From CAYGZA01 sp964354135 (GTDB lineage Bacteria; Planctomycetota; Planctomycetia; Pirellulales; Thermoguttaceae), in NCBI GenBank assembly GCA_964354135.1, contig CAYGZA010000267.1, positions 1 through 9,612 on the forward strand: a stretch of DNA of 9,612 bases, in the 5' to 3' direction. A program made the translations under genes and the position numbers. The notes under the pieces are model-generated. The model was not told the origin of the DNA and did no database searches. It worked only from the letters and a program-made list of their open reading frames with translations. Below are positions 1-6,773 of the stretch, in pieces. The first letter of the stretch is position 1; every line of letters begins with the position of its first letter.

Positions 1-1
1 G

Positions 2-151
2 GCCCTGGTCAACATTGCGTCGGGCGGGCTCCCAAGAGGGCCCGTGGCCAACAATTCCGGTGCCTTCGGCAAGCCCAATGCTCTCAAGACGATACGCCGA
101 CGATCTCGATTTCAGTTGACCAGCGGCAGCCTCACCAAAACCCGCTCTTAA
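2..151 (+). CDS. C-terminal tail of an unidentified protein (partial at left edge)
   Basis: An open frame runs from the window edge (first full codon at base 2) to a TAA at 149-151, giving 49 residues that end in ...LTSGSLTKTRS. There is no start in the window. The tail is basic (IRRRSRF) and I do not recognise a family. The main support is position: a good intrinsic terminator starts 27 bases after the stop and points the same way, as expected for the end of a + strand gene. It could also be a chance open frame, because only 150 bases are visible. Confidence 0.4.
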   Translation, partial: ALVNIASGGLPRGPVANNSGAFGKPNALKTIRRRSRFQLTSGSLTKTRS

Positions 152-177
152 CCACCCGTTGTTGACCACCCGAAAAC

Positions 178-195
178 CGCCCGCAGGGCGTTTTT
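178..195 (+). terminator. Intrinsic terminator after the left-edge gene
   Basis: CGCCC (178-182), a GCA loop and GGGCG (186-190) form a five-base GC stem that runs directly into TTTTT (191-195). This is the standard Rho-independent layout on the + strand. It closes the transcription unit entering from the left and separates it from the minus-strand genes that follow. Confidence 0.65.
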
Positions 196-324
196 GTCCG
201 CATTCAACCTTGGTCGTGATCGGACGTTGTGACTTCTTGGGCCATTTTGGTTGACGAATCGGTTTTCTCGCCCCGCGGCGCGCCTGCTTATGGCCAACGA
301 GCGAGGGGCGAGGGCGGAACGTCA

Positions 325-401
325 GGTGCCATGGCCACGCCTCGCGTGGCCATGCAGCGAAGAGGAAAGATCATGCCCACGACAAGCGTGGGCATGGCAC
401 C
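325..401. repeat. REP-like compound palindrome, downstream flank of the two-gene module
   Basis: Two hairpins lie side by side. CATGGCCACGC (330-340) pairs perfectly with 344-354 across a 3-base loop. CATGCCCACG (372-381) pairs perfectly with 387-396 across a 5-base loop. The ends GGTGCCATG (325-333) and CATGGCACC (393-401) are also exact reverse complements, so the unit can fold as two hairpins or one long cruciform. An extra 8-bp inverted repeat lies just left (CTCGCCCC 267-274 and GGGGCGAG 305-312). The unit starts 25 bases beyond the stop of the minus-strand gene, so in RNA it would form a 3' end structure for that transcript. From memory, such CATGCCCACG...CGTGGGCATG palindromes are dispersed in planctomycete genomes. 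Bases 196-426 hold nothing else I can support. Confidence 0.75.
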
Positions 402-426
402 GGGCCAGGTGTCTGGGTGAACGACA

Positions 427-3288
427 TTACGACAACAACTTACCAAATTCCGTGTAGCCCCGGCGACCGAGGAAGTCGATCAGCGCCAAAGCTTCCTCGC
501 AGGCCTCACCTGGCGTTCTTCTGGCCTGCTCTAGAATCCGCTTCGCGGAGTCTAGCCAGCCGTGGATTCGCCAGCCTTCTCGATCAGCGCGGACCATCTT
601 GTCGAGGATTCGAACCGACTTTACGACGTCAACGTGTGCTATCTCTGCCAGCTTCTCTGCGACGGCGCGATCCGGTTCCGTAATAGGGTTCACCTTGACG
701 AACTCCTCCAGCCGATCCAACGCCCACGCGTCAGGAAACTTCCCGCACGAGAACCACGTGCCGAACAGCCACGCGTTGGGCGCCTCTTGAGTATCCTTTC
801 TGCCAGGACCGGCCCAATAGACGTCCCACAGCTTCTGGAATCGCTCGATGATCTCCGCTGGCACTGCCGCATCCGCATCGAGACTTTGTCCCACGAAGCC
901 AATGGCATACCGCCTGATCTCGGGCTTGGAGTTTTCAACGAATCGTCGGAGAAGGCTCCCGTCCTCATCGAGGCCGAGTTGCCCCCGGCCGTACAAAAGC
1001 ATCAGGTGCTCGCCGAGGCGCTGCATGGGCTGGTCCCGACTGCGTTCAGTCAACTCCACCTTCGCCGCCTGCTCAACAGCGTATGCAAACTGCGACCTGA
1101 AGAGGCGGTAGCACTCGATGTGCGGCCTCACCCAGATGAGAAAGGCGTTCCACGCCGCCCAACCACGAGCAGCGGCCGGCGTCTGTTCGATGTCCTTTAA
1201 ACTGAAGAGTCGATCCGCATTCTCTGCCAGCCATTCCTTGTCGATCCAGTAGATCACCCCGATTCGGGACCCAATCACCGACATGGCCGCGACGCTTCTG
1301 TTTTGGGGCGCGATCTGCCATTCCAGCATGTCCCGGACCTCGGGCATGGCCTCGAAGCCGCCCGGAACGATCTCCTGCTTGCCCTCCGTCTGCTTGAGAT
1401 GATTCGCAACCCAGCCAGCATACTCAAGAGCAGCCTCGACTGCCTTGCCGCGCGGCGAGTTGATGGCGAGCTCGAGGTAGTCGTGAACGCGCGGGTCGTC
1501 CTGGGAGATGTCCCGAAAAACGTAGGATCCACCGCGATCGCGGCAAAGTGGTCCGATCAGATTCCACATTCGCTGACGAAGCCCATCCAACGGATACTTC
1601 GGTACATCTCCACTCTCTGCCCTGCAGACGTTTTGAATGAATCTAGAGATCTCGTCGCGAGTCCACTGCCAGTTCTCATCCACAAGGCGCTCATCCATCT
1701 GCCGGATTGTGGTCTGTTCCTCAACGGGACGCTCCACAACCCAGTCGCACAGGTCCAGCACAGCAGGTAGCTCGATCTTGCGTCCGGCGTTGATTGCCTC
1801 GCTCATCCCACTGATGAAGCGACGAACGAAGATCGCCGGGCGGTTAACCAGGATTCGAGCTTTCGTGGAGAATACTTCGGGATTTGTCGCGACGTATTGC
1901 TCGAACGTCGAGCCGAGGCCACCGATGTTGGGCCCCATGAAGCAGGATCCTTGGGGTCGCCACGATGAGACCGCGTCCACCGCCTGTTCAAACGTCATGG
2001 CGGTCAATTCGTCCACCGTCATCCGACTCTCGTCGCCAACCCATCCAAGACTGACGCGGACATTGATGTCCGCCCTCTTCGGCTCTCCGTATTGAGCGAG
2101 CATTTTCTCGTAGAAGTCCCGTCTTGCCCCGTCGATATGAGCCCGAACCCAGTGCAGCTTCTGAAACTTCCAATCGTCAACCCACTCCCGTCGCTCTTCT
2201 TCCGTCGGTGCATTACGCCCCAGATTCTGCATGGACTGATCGAAGTGTGACATGTCTGGTCCAGCGTCGATCCAGCCGAACCACTCGTCTCGCTGTTCAG
2301 GGGACAGCAGGTCCAGCCGCCGTCCCACGAGCATCGCGTATTCGTGCTTGTAGCGGTATTTGTCGAAGAGTTCGGGGTCCAGAATGGTTTGCCGAGCGAG
2401 ATCGGGATTCTGATCCGCGAATTCGCCGATCAGGTGGAGCCGGATCCGCTTGAAGATGAGGTGCGGGTAACGCTCAACGATCTGGAGCGCCTCATCCAGC
2501 GAAAGACATCCGTTCCGAAGTGCCACCTCAAATCCCTCCCTGACAAACCCAACCATGACACCCGCGAAGTCGTAGTCCTTGTTGTGCTCGTGCTCCTCGA
2601 TTGCCGGTCGCCACAGGTACGTATAGTCGCAGTGCGGATCGACCTGTTTCTTCGCTTCAACATATGCCTTCAGCCAGTCGCACAGCATCGGCAGGAACCG
2701 GCGAGGTTTGCGTTCTGCCAGCGCCGGCAGCACCTGTTTTAGGCCGTGCTCGTACCAGTGGGCGTCCCGGCGCCTTGGTTGCTCTTGGCCTGTTTCGAAA
2801 GTTGGAGCGAACAGGGCTTCAGCTAACTCCAGCGCAGGGTCACACTGGCCGCCTCTTGCCAGCAGCACACACAGATCGCTTGCGTCCTTGAAGTAGATCC
2901 ACAGCGTGCCTTCTCTCGCAGCTCGGCAAGTACTCGGAACAAGAGAAGCGGCCACATCAGCCGGCATTGCCAGCGCCGCCTTGACCATGTCGCCGATAAT
3001 CGACGAGTTGTCTGTTTCAATCTTGGCGAGGACTGCCGCCACTTCGGCGGGAGCTTGCGGGGCCATCCGTGCTAAGTAGCGAGAAGGGGGCCAGGGTGGA
3101 AACCTGACGCCCCCTCCCGTTACGTACTCTGCCTTCGGCGGATACTTGAACATATCACGCTCGGCAAGCGGATCAATCCACAGAGGGCTCTCCAAGCGTG
3201 AAAAGAAGTATGCCTCATGCTGCGGCGAACTCAACAGCGGCATGGTGGCATCGACTTGCTCACTGGTTGGCTTGGCGTAGGATTTCAT
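427..3288 (-). CDS. Large helical, repeat-like protein of unknown function (~953 aa)
   Basis: A 953-residue soluble protein with no signal peptide or membrane segment. The sequence is rich in amphipathic helices, W and R. The N-terminal part (residues ~20-120) has a conserved-looking block: PQHEAYFFSRLESPLWIDPL, then FPPWPPSRYLARMA and a run of short helices (PAEVAAVLAKIETDN...). This suggests a HEAT/TPR-like alpha-solenoid, but no catalytic motif (Walker, nuclease, protease) is evident. The frame is open up to 3402 (991 aa), but I choose the ATG at 3288 because protein-like sequence starts there (MKSYAKPTSEQVD). It overlaps the end of the upstream gene by 29 bases, which suggests translational coupling. 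A later start at 3243 would truncate the N-terminal block. No clear Shine-Dalgarno precedes either. From memory, large proteins with this N-terminal block occur paired with a small helical protein like the upstream gene in accessory loci. I infer a scaffold or sensor role, possibly in defence, without proof. Confidence 0.75.
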   Translation of the reverse strand: MKSYAKPTSEQVDATMPLLSSPQHEAYFFSRLESPLWIDPLAERDMFKYPPKAEYVTGGGVRFPPWPPSRYLARMAPQAPAEVAAVLAKIETDNSSIIGDMVKAALAMPADVAASLVPSTCRAAREGTLWIYFKDASDLCVLLARGGQCDPALELAEALFAPTFETGQEQPRRRDAHWYEHGLKQVLPALAERKPRRFLPMLCDWLKAYVEAKKQVDPHCDYTYLWRPAIEEHEHNKDYDFAGVMVGFVREGFEVALRNGCLSLDEALQIVERYPHLIFKRIRLHLIGEFADQNPDLARQTILDPELFDKYRYKHEYAMLVGRRLDLLSPEQRDEWFGWIDAGPDMSHFDQSMQNLGRNAPTEEERREWVDDWKFQKLHWVRAHIDGARRDFYEKMLAQYGEPKRADINVRVSLGWVGDESRMTVDELTAMTFEQAVDAVSSWRPQGSCFMGPNIGGLGSTFEQYVATNPEVFSTKARILVNRPAIFVRRFISGMSEAINAGRKIELPAVLDLCDWVVERPVEEQTTIRQMDERLVDENWQWTRDEISRFIQNVCRAESGDVPKYPLDGLRQRMWNLIGPLCRDRGGSYVFRDISQDDPRVHDYLELAINSPRGKAVEAALEYAGWVANHLKQTEGKQEIVPGGFEAMPEVRDMLEWQIAPQNRSVAAMSVIGSRIGVIYWIDKEWLAENADRLFSLKDIEQTPAAARGWAAWNAFLIWVRPHIECYRLFRSQFAYAVEQAAKVELTERSRDQPMQRLGEHLMLLYGRGQLGLDEDGSLLRRFVENSKPEIRRYAIGFVGQSLDADAAVPAEIIERFQKLWDVYWAGPGRKDTQEAPNAWLFGTWFSCGKFPDAWALDRLEEFVKVNPITEPDRAVAEKLAEIAHVDVVKSVRILDKMVRADREGWRIHGWLDSAKRILEQARRTPGEACEEALALIDFLGRRGYTEFGKLLS

Positions 3289-3931
3289 CGATTTCTGCTG
3301 TGCCTGTGAAAAAGTCGCCGACAAAACTGTGCAGCATTCCTTCAAATCTGCCGAATTGGCTCTGCAGCTCGTCTTCATCGACCTCCGGTGCTTTTTGGCC
3401 ACGGAGGTGGGCCAGACTCATGAACCAATCGCGCATCCTCTTGAAGTCGGAGACAAGCCGCTGATCCACCTCGGCGCGTGTCGGCTCGTTTCGCATCAGA
3501 TAGCGAAAGAGCAGTTCGTAGTTCGATGGGCGTTGCCCTCGCTCACGGTGGGCTGAAACGAGCGAATCGATCTTGGATGCCAGCTTGTAGTTTATGGGTA
3601 CGGTGTCCTGAGTGGCCGTCCCATCGCTCGTCTCCATGATCGTTGGGAGTTTGGGCCACAACTCCGTAATCCCCTTCATCGCGTCCTCGTATTGAACGCG
3701 CCTCGGTTTCAACTGCGGGTCCAGCACAAACACCAAACGGTCCGCAATATCGCGTACCGCGTGGGCGATGAAGTGGACTCGACCCGGGAAATCGCCGTCC
3801 TCCAGCAGGCGAATCGCTCCCTCGTACGCCTCTGCCAATGGCTCGGCATTCTTGCGAAACCAGTTCAGCAATTGCCGTCGCTTGGGGGACAGGCTCGTTG
3901 AACGATTTCGTGATCCCACACCGGCTTCCAT
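3260..3931 (-). CDS. Small helical protein, HEPN-like at best, first gene of the pair (223 aa)
   Basis: A 223-residue, all-helical soluble protein. The first clear block is LSPKRRQLLNWFRKNAEPLAEAYEGAIRLL (residues ~14-43), followed by PGRVHFIAHAVRDIADRL (49-66) with R51, H53, H57 and R60. A C-terminal block RMRDWFMSLAHLRG (165-178) has R167 and H175. R-x7-H is longer than the canonical HEPN R-x4-6-H, so a HEPN RNase is only a possibility. An in-frame TGA lies 15 bases upstream, so ATG 3931 is the first possible start. No Shine-Dalgarno is visible. Residues 2-13 look less protein-like than the competing frame (see the finding on 3865-4002), so the true N-terminus is uncertain. The gene overlaps the ~953 aa gene by 29 bases and is almost certainly co-transcribed with it. 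I do not recognise a named family. Confidence 0.7.
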   Translation of the reverse strand: MEAGVGSRNRSTSLSPKRRQLLNWFRKNAEPLAEAYEGAIRLLEDGDFPGRVHFIAHAVRDIADRLVFVLDPQLKPRRVQYEDAMKGITELWPKLPTIMETSDGTATQDTVPINYKLASKIDSLVSAHRERGQRPSNYELLFRYLMRNEPTRAEVDQRLVSDFKRMRDWFMSLAHLRGQKAPEVDEDELQSQFGRFEGMLHSFVGDFFTGTAEIDEILRQANQ

Positions 3932-3971
3932 TTGTCTAGGTTGAGTTCAAGAGTCTGAACAAACTCCGGTC

Positions 3972-4056
3972 GGGTGGCACGCCCAGTGTCTTCGATGGGC
4001 ATGGTGAGTCGCGTGTGGGCCCATGCACGCCCTTCGTCCCTCAGGGCGTGCCACCC
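3972..4056. repeat. REP-like compound palindrome, upstream flank of the two-gene module
   Basis: GGGTGGCACGCCC (3972-3984) and its exact reverse complement GGGCGTGCCACCC (4044-4056) form a perfect 13-bp stem around a 59-base interior. The interior has further complementary pieces (GATGGGCATG near 3994-4003 and GGGCCCATGC near 4018-4027). The element fills the space between the 113 aa frame (stop at 4087) and the start of the 223 aa gene (3931). It shares the GGGCATGG and TGGCAC words with the 325-401 element, so I read both as members of one dispersed family. It could act as a 3' structure for the 4087-4428 transcript. Confidence 0.7.
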
Positions 4057-4086
4057 TGCCGTTTGGCTAAGGGCCGCTCTTGTCGT

Positions 4087-4428
4087 TCATTTTACCAGGC
4101 GCCATCCCGATCCGTCCACGCTCAGGGCCGTGTGGCCCTTGTAGCGGTCGTTCACGGCGTGCATTGCGTCGATGGTGTCGAAGTAGCCGACGATGTGGGC
4201 AGCGCTGAACGACTGGCCCGCATGAATCGGCTTGCCGTAGACCTCCTCGATCATGACGATGATGCCCCCGGGCCGCTGGCTGCACCATGCCTCGTAGACG
4301 ACCGAGGGTTCGAGCGTCAGGCCCGCCAGCCAGGGGCCGTCTTTACCGGTCGCCTTATCGCGCAAATGGTAGGCGCGAATGAAGTGCTTCGGCGTTTTGT
4401 GCGTGTCGCGTCGGTAGTCGAGCTTCAA
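4087..4428 (-). CDS. Conserved-looking hypothetical protein, possibly the C-terminal remnant of a longer gene
   Basis: The frame encodes 113 residues with convincing protein character: HFIRAYHLRDKATGKDGPWLAGL, then PSVVYEAWCSQRPGG and AGQSFSAAHIVGYFDTID, ending in GWRLVK. I do not recognise a family. The only available start is TTG at 4428. There is no Shine-Dalgarno, and an in-frame TGA lies at 4450-4452, eight codons upstream. A 113 aa protein that starts mid-fold on TTG next to a chimeric pseudogene suggests 5' truncation by a rearrangement, so this may be a pseudogene. A short genuine gene with a weak start is the alternative. There is no signal peptide or membrane segment. Confidence 0.5.
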   Translation of the reverse strand: MKLDYRRDTHKTPKHFIRAYHLRDKATGKDGPWLAGLTLEPSVVYEAWCSQRPGGIIVMIEEVYGKPIHAGQSFSAAHIVGYFDTIDAMHAVNDRYKGHTALSVDGSGWRLVK

Positions 4429-4493
4429 GTCGCGAAGAAGAAGGGGACATCACTGATTATCGGGTCAGTCTTTTTGGTTGCGGGCACGCCCCG

Positions 4494-5250
4494 CTAGGCG
4501 GAAGCATGACCTGCGTTCGGCTCGGCCAGGCGCTGGAGGAAGTTCTGGAACAATCGACCGCCGGGCAGCCGGGGTTGCCTTTCCGGGCCGTGGGCCACGG
4601 CCCATTCCAAGGTCAGCACGAGGGGCAGCCAGGACAACGCGCCTTTGCCCTCCCCGTCGTCGAAGCGAAACAGGACCTGCGTCGCCTTCGCATCCAGGGG
4701 GACTTTCTCGATCGTGCCGGACTCCGGGTCCCGGCACCAGGCCGCGGGCGAGGTGACCAGGTACTCCCGGCAGGAGAGAGGCCGATCGGGATAAATGCTG
4801 CACGACTCCTCCTCGAGAAACGGGCAGGCGGCCCGGACCTTGAAGTACTCGCGGGCGAGACGGCCCTGCTGGTCGGCGTCGGTCACCTGCGGCGTGCCCG
4901 GGGCCGCATCGGACAGAAAGGACTTCTGTTCCTTCGGGTCCAGCACGTTCCGCGCCAACACCAGCCAGTAGGGACCGCAGACCTTCCCGCCGCGCCATGC
5001 CCAAAACGGCGCGGCTTTGACCTCCCAGACCATCGGCCCCTTGTCCGTGTCCTTCACGTGAAAGCGGGTCCACGGCTGCCGCATCATGGGCCGAGAGTAC
5101 CGCGTTGCCGCAGTACTGCCGCGACACACAGGCCGTTTTGTTTCCCTTCTTGGGATGGCCCGAGTCGTCGATGATTCCGATCGCTTGCGGATCGGCGTGG
5201 TCCCGCACCACGATTTGCTGCACCCGGTCGCGCAGCTTCTCCTTCTAACC
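4494..5250 (-). pseudogene. Chimeric remnant: IS701-type transposase pieces joined to a YkgJ-type protein tail
   Basis: Read on the minus strand from 5250, three blocks follow. (1) About 5247-5104 encodes KLRDRVQQIVVRDHADPQ, then AIGIIDDSGHPKKGNKT and ACVSRQYCGN, the first-aspartate region of an IS701-family (DDE_5) transposase. (2) After a frame change at about 5103-5079, 5078-4890 encodes FHVKDTDKGPMVWEVKAAPFW and YWLVLARNVLDPKEQKSFLS, which resembles the C-terminal region of the same transposase; the middle is deleted. (3) Without a stop, 4889-4494 continues into EYFKVRAACPFLEEESCSIY and PDRPLSCREYLVTSPAAWC, the second half of the YkgJ/PF03692 Zn/Fe-binding cysteine cluster (four Cys). The first half of that cluster is missing. 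Blocks 2 and 3 share one open frame (252 aa from ATG 5252). I expect no activity as a transposase. Expression of the fused tail is possible but unlikely to matter. Confidence 0.75.
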
Positions 5251-5358
5251 ATCCTGGTTTCAACGAGTTACGGAGATTACCAAACGCTTGTCCCTATGTA
5301 AAGTGCGCTGTAGTACTAGGTCGTGCTGGCCGCGGGAAAACGGCAGTTTGCCTTCGCC

Positions 5359-5387
5359 TTGCCCGGCGGCTTCCGAGCAACTATCAT
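5359..5387 (+). promoter_or_regulatory. Sigma-70-type promoter of the tRNA-Asn gene
   Basis: TTGCCC (5359-5364) and TATCAT (5382-5387) are separated by exactly 17 bases. The predicted start is near 5394, about 11 bases before the mature tRNA 5' end at 5405. Spacing and position fit a stable-RNA promoter well. Bases 5253-5358, between the chimeric remnant and this promoter, hold no feature I can support. Confidence 0.6.
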
Positions 5388-5404
5388 ACGTTCTTGCCTA
5401 CCGT

Positions 5405-5477
5405 TCCCCGGTAGCTCAGTTGGTAGAGCAAGCGGCTGTTAACCGCTGGGTCGTAGGTTCGAGTCCTACTCGGGGAG
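5405..5477 (+). tRNA. tRNA-Asn (anticodon GTT)
   Basis: A complete 73-base cloverleaf. The acceptor TCCCCGG pairs with TCGGGGA (5470-5476, one G-U pair). The D stem is GCTC/GAGC. The anticodon stem AGCGG/CCGCT encloses loop CTGTTAA with GTT at 5438-5440. The T arm is GTAGG TTCGAGT CCTAC. The discriminator is G5477 and CCA is not encoded (next bases CTT), which is normal outside Proteobacteria. The integrase gene starts 120 bases downstream on the same strand, so the 3' half of this tRNA is the probable integration target. Confidence 0.95.
5451..5477 (+). other. Probable attachment site (att) at the tRNA-Asn 3' end
   Basis: Tyrosine integrases commonly use the T arm and acceptor 3' strand of a tRNA as the crossover site, leaving the tRNA intact with int just downstream, which is the layout here. 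No second copy of the TTCGAGTCC...CGGGGA segment occurs elsewhere in the window, so the far att copy must lie beyond 9612 if the element is complete. The exact core boundaries cannot be fixed from one copy. Confidence 0.45.
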
Positions 5478-5497
5478 CTTGATGTAAGTCCCGCCGA

Positions 5498-5581
5498 ATC
5501 CTGGAGTTAGGATACCTGCCGGCGGTCGGCAGTGCGGCCTGAAGGTCAGAGGAAAAGGGGTAGTACTACCCCTTTCTGACC
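5498..5581 (+). promoter_or_regulatory. Integrase leader with three hairpins, including a 22-bp perfect palindrome
   Basis: Between the tRNA and the integrase there are three successive inverted repeats: ATCCT/AGGAT (5498-5502 and 5509-5513); CTGCCG/CGGCAG (5516-5521 and 5527-5532); and a perfect 22-bp palindrome at 5554-5575 centred on GTAC (half site AAAGGGGTAGT). The last is extended by outer arms GGTCAG (5544-5549) and CTGACC (5576-5581) with a 4-base bulge on the left. The outer arm ends immediately before the integrase Shine-Dalgarno. Possible roles are an operator for a dimeric repressor, an RNA hairpin affecting translation start, or a recombination-factor binding site. There is no T tract, so it is not a standard terminator. 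Confidence 0.55.
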
Positions 5582-5597
5582 GGAAGGAGCACTGCTC

Positions 5598-6773
5598 ATG
5601 TCTCTGCGAACCCCGAAATACCGGCTGCACAAGGGTAGCGGCCAAGCTCTGGTTCAGATCAACGGCGAGCGAATCTACCTCGGAAAGTTCGGAACCGAGG
5701 AAAGCCAGGAGAACTACCGCCGGCGAGTTGCCGAGTGGCTTACTTCGGGCAAGAACCCCCCATCGGCCATAGTAACGCCCTCTATCACGAGGCCAATTGC
5801 CGTCAGCGAGCTGATCCTCGCCTTCTGGCACCACGCCAAGCAGCGGTACGTCAAGAACGGCGAGCCCACCAGCGAGATCAGGAGCTTCCGCACTGCCCTG
5901 CGCCCGGTCCGCCATCTGTACGGCCATGGACCCGTCACCAACTTCGGGCCGCTGGCCCTCGTAGCCTGCCGCCAAGAGCTGATCGAAGCCGGGATCTGCC
6001 GCAAGCGGATCAACCAGCACGTCGGCCGCATCCGCCACGTCTTCAAGTGGGGAGTCGCCCGCGAGCTCGTGCCCGAGACGGTCTGGCGAGCCCTCTGCGC
6101 CGTCGAGGGCCTGCGGTTGGGCGAGGCGGTTGAAACCCAGCCCATCAAGCCGGCCCCTGAAGCGCACATCACGGCCATCGAGCCGTTCGTCTCGCCTCAG
6201 GTCTGGGCGATGGTCAACCTCCAACTCTGGACCGGCTGCCGCCCGGGCGAGGCGTGCGTCATGCGGACCATCGACATCAACACGCAGGGCGACATCTGGG
6301 AGTATCGGCCGCATTCCCACAAGGGCGAGCACCATCACAAGGAGCGGATCGTCTACCTCGGCCCGCACGCCCAAGAGGTCATCAAGCCCCTGCTCAAGAC
6401 CGACCTGCACGCCTACCTGTTTTCACCTCGGGAAGGCCGCGCCTGGTCTCGGGCCCGGCGGGCGCAGAACCGCAAGACTCCAAGACCGGCCAACCGTCCA
6501 CCCTGCCAGTCCAAGGCCAGCCCGAAGCGGGCGGCCGGTCAGCGCTACACCAACCACAGTTACGGTCGCGCGATTCAGCGGGCTTGCGAGCGGGCGGGTG
6601 TGCCTGTCTGGTCTCCCAACCAGCTTCGGCACAGTGCGGCCACGCGGATCCGAGCGGCCTACGGCATCGAGGCGGCGCGGATCATCCTGGGACATTCGTC
6701 GGCTGTGACATCGGAGATCTACGCGGAGATCGACCGGGAGAAGGCCAAGGAGATCATGCAGTCGATCGGGTGA
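5598..6773 (+). CDS. int: Tyrosine recombinase / phage-type integrase
   Basis: This 391-residue site-specific recombinase would integrate and excise the element at the adjacent tRNA-Asn. Residues 1-55 form a small basic N-terminal segment with a strand-like QALVQINGERIYLGKF motif that suggests an arm-binding domain. Residues ~60-165 are the helical core-binding domain (QHVGRIRHVFKWGVARELVP). The catalytic domain holds R215 (TGCRPGE), probable K242 (SHKGE), R344 in NQLRH, H366 in LGH and the nucleophile Y375 (TSEIYAE). The usual first His of HxLRH is N341, a substitution tolerated in many integrases, so activity is still expected. The start is set by GGAAGGAG (5582-5589) eight bases before ATG 5598. 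The leader carries a strong palindrome, so expression may be repressed or modulated. It is the first gene after the tRNA and on the same strand. Confidence 0.93.
   Translation: MSLRTPKYRLHKGSGQALVQINGERIYLGKFGTEESQENYRRRVAEWLTSGKNPPSAIVTPSITRPIAVSELILAFWHHAKQRYVKNGEPTSEIRSFRTALRPVRHLYGHGPVTNFGPLALVACRQELIEAGICRKRINQHVGRIRHVFKWGVARELVPETVWRALCAVEGLRLGEAVETQPIKPAPEAHITAIEPFVSPQVWAMVNLQLWTGCRPGEACVMRTIDINTQGDIWEYRPHSHKGEHHHKERIVYLGPHAQEVIKPLLKTDLHAYLFSPREGRAWSRARRAQNRKTPRPANRPPCQSKASPKRAAGQRYTNHSYGRAIQRACERAGVPVWSPNQLRHSAATRIRAAYGIEAARIILGHSSAVTSEIYAEIDREKAKEIMQSIG

Noticed and set aside
562..1200. 212 aa + strand open frame inside the large minus-strand gene
   Set aside because: It is an antisense shadow of the ~953 aa protein, with no ribosome binding site. 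The minus-strand frame is open for nearly 3 kb, which chance cannot explain.
3289..3402. 38-residue N-terminal extension of the ~953 aa protein (start at 3402)
   Set aside because: It lies wholly within the coding sequence of the upstream 223 aa gene and is Ser/Lys-rich without the character of the rest. The start at 3288 leads directly into the conserved-looking block.
4015..4497. 160 aa + strand open frame
   Set aside because: It runs antisense through a palindromic repeat and the 113 aa frame. Its composition is mixed and no motif is recognisable.
5466..6410. 314 aa minus-strand open frame opposite the integrase
   Set aside because: It is a GC-rich antisense shadow. The + strand integrase has recognisable catalytic residues and a good ribosome binding site, and the antisense product resembles no family.
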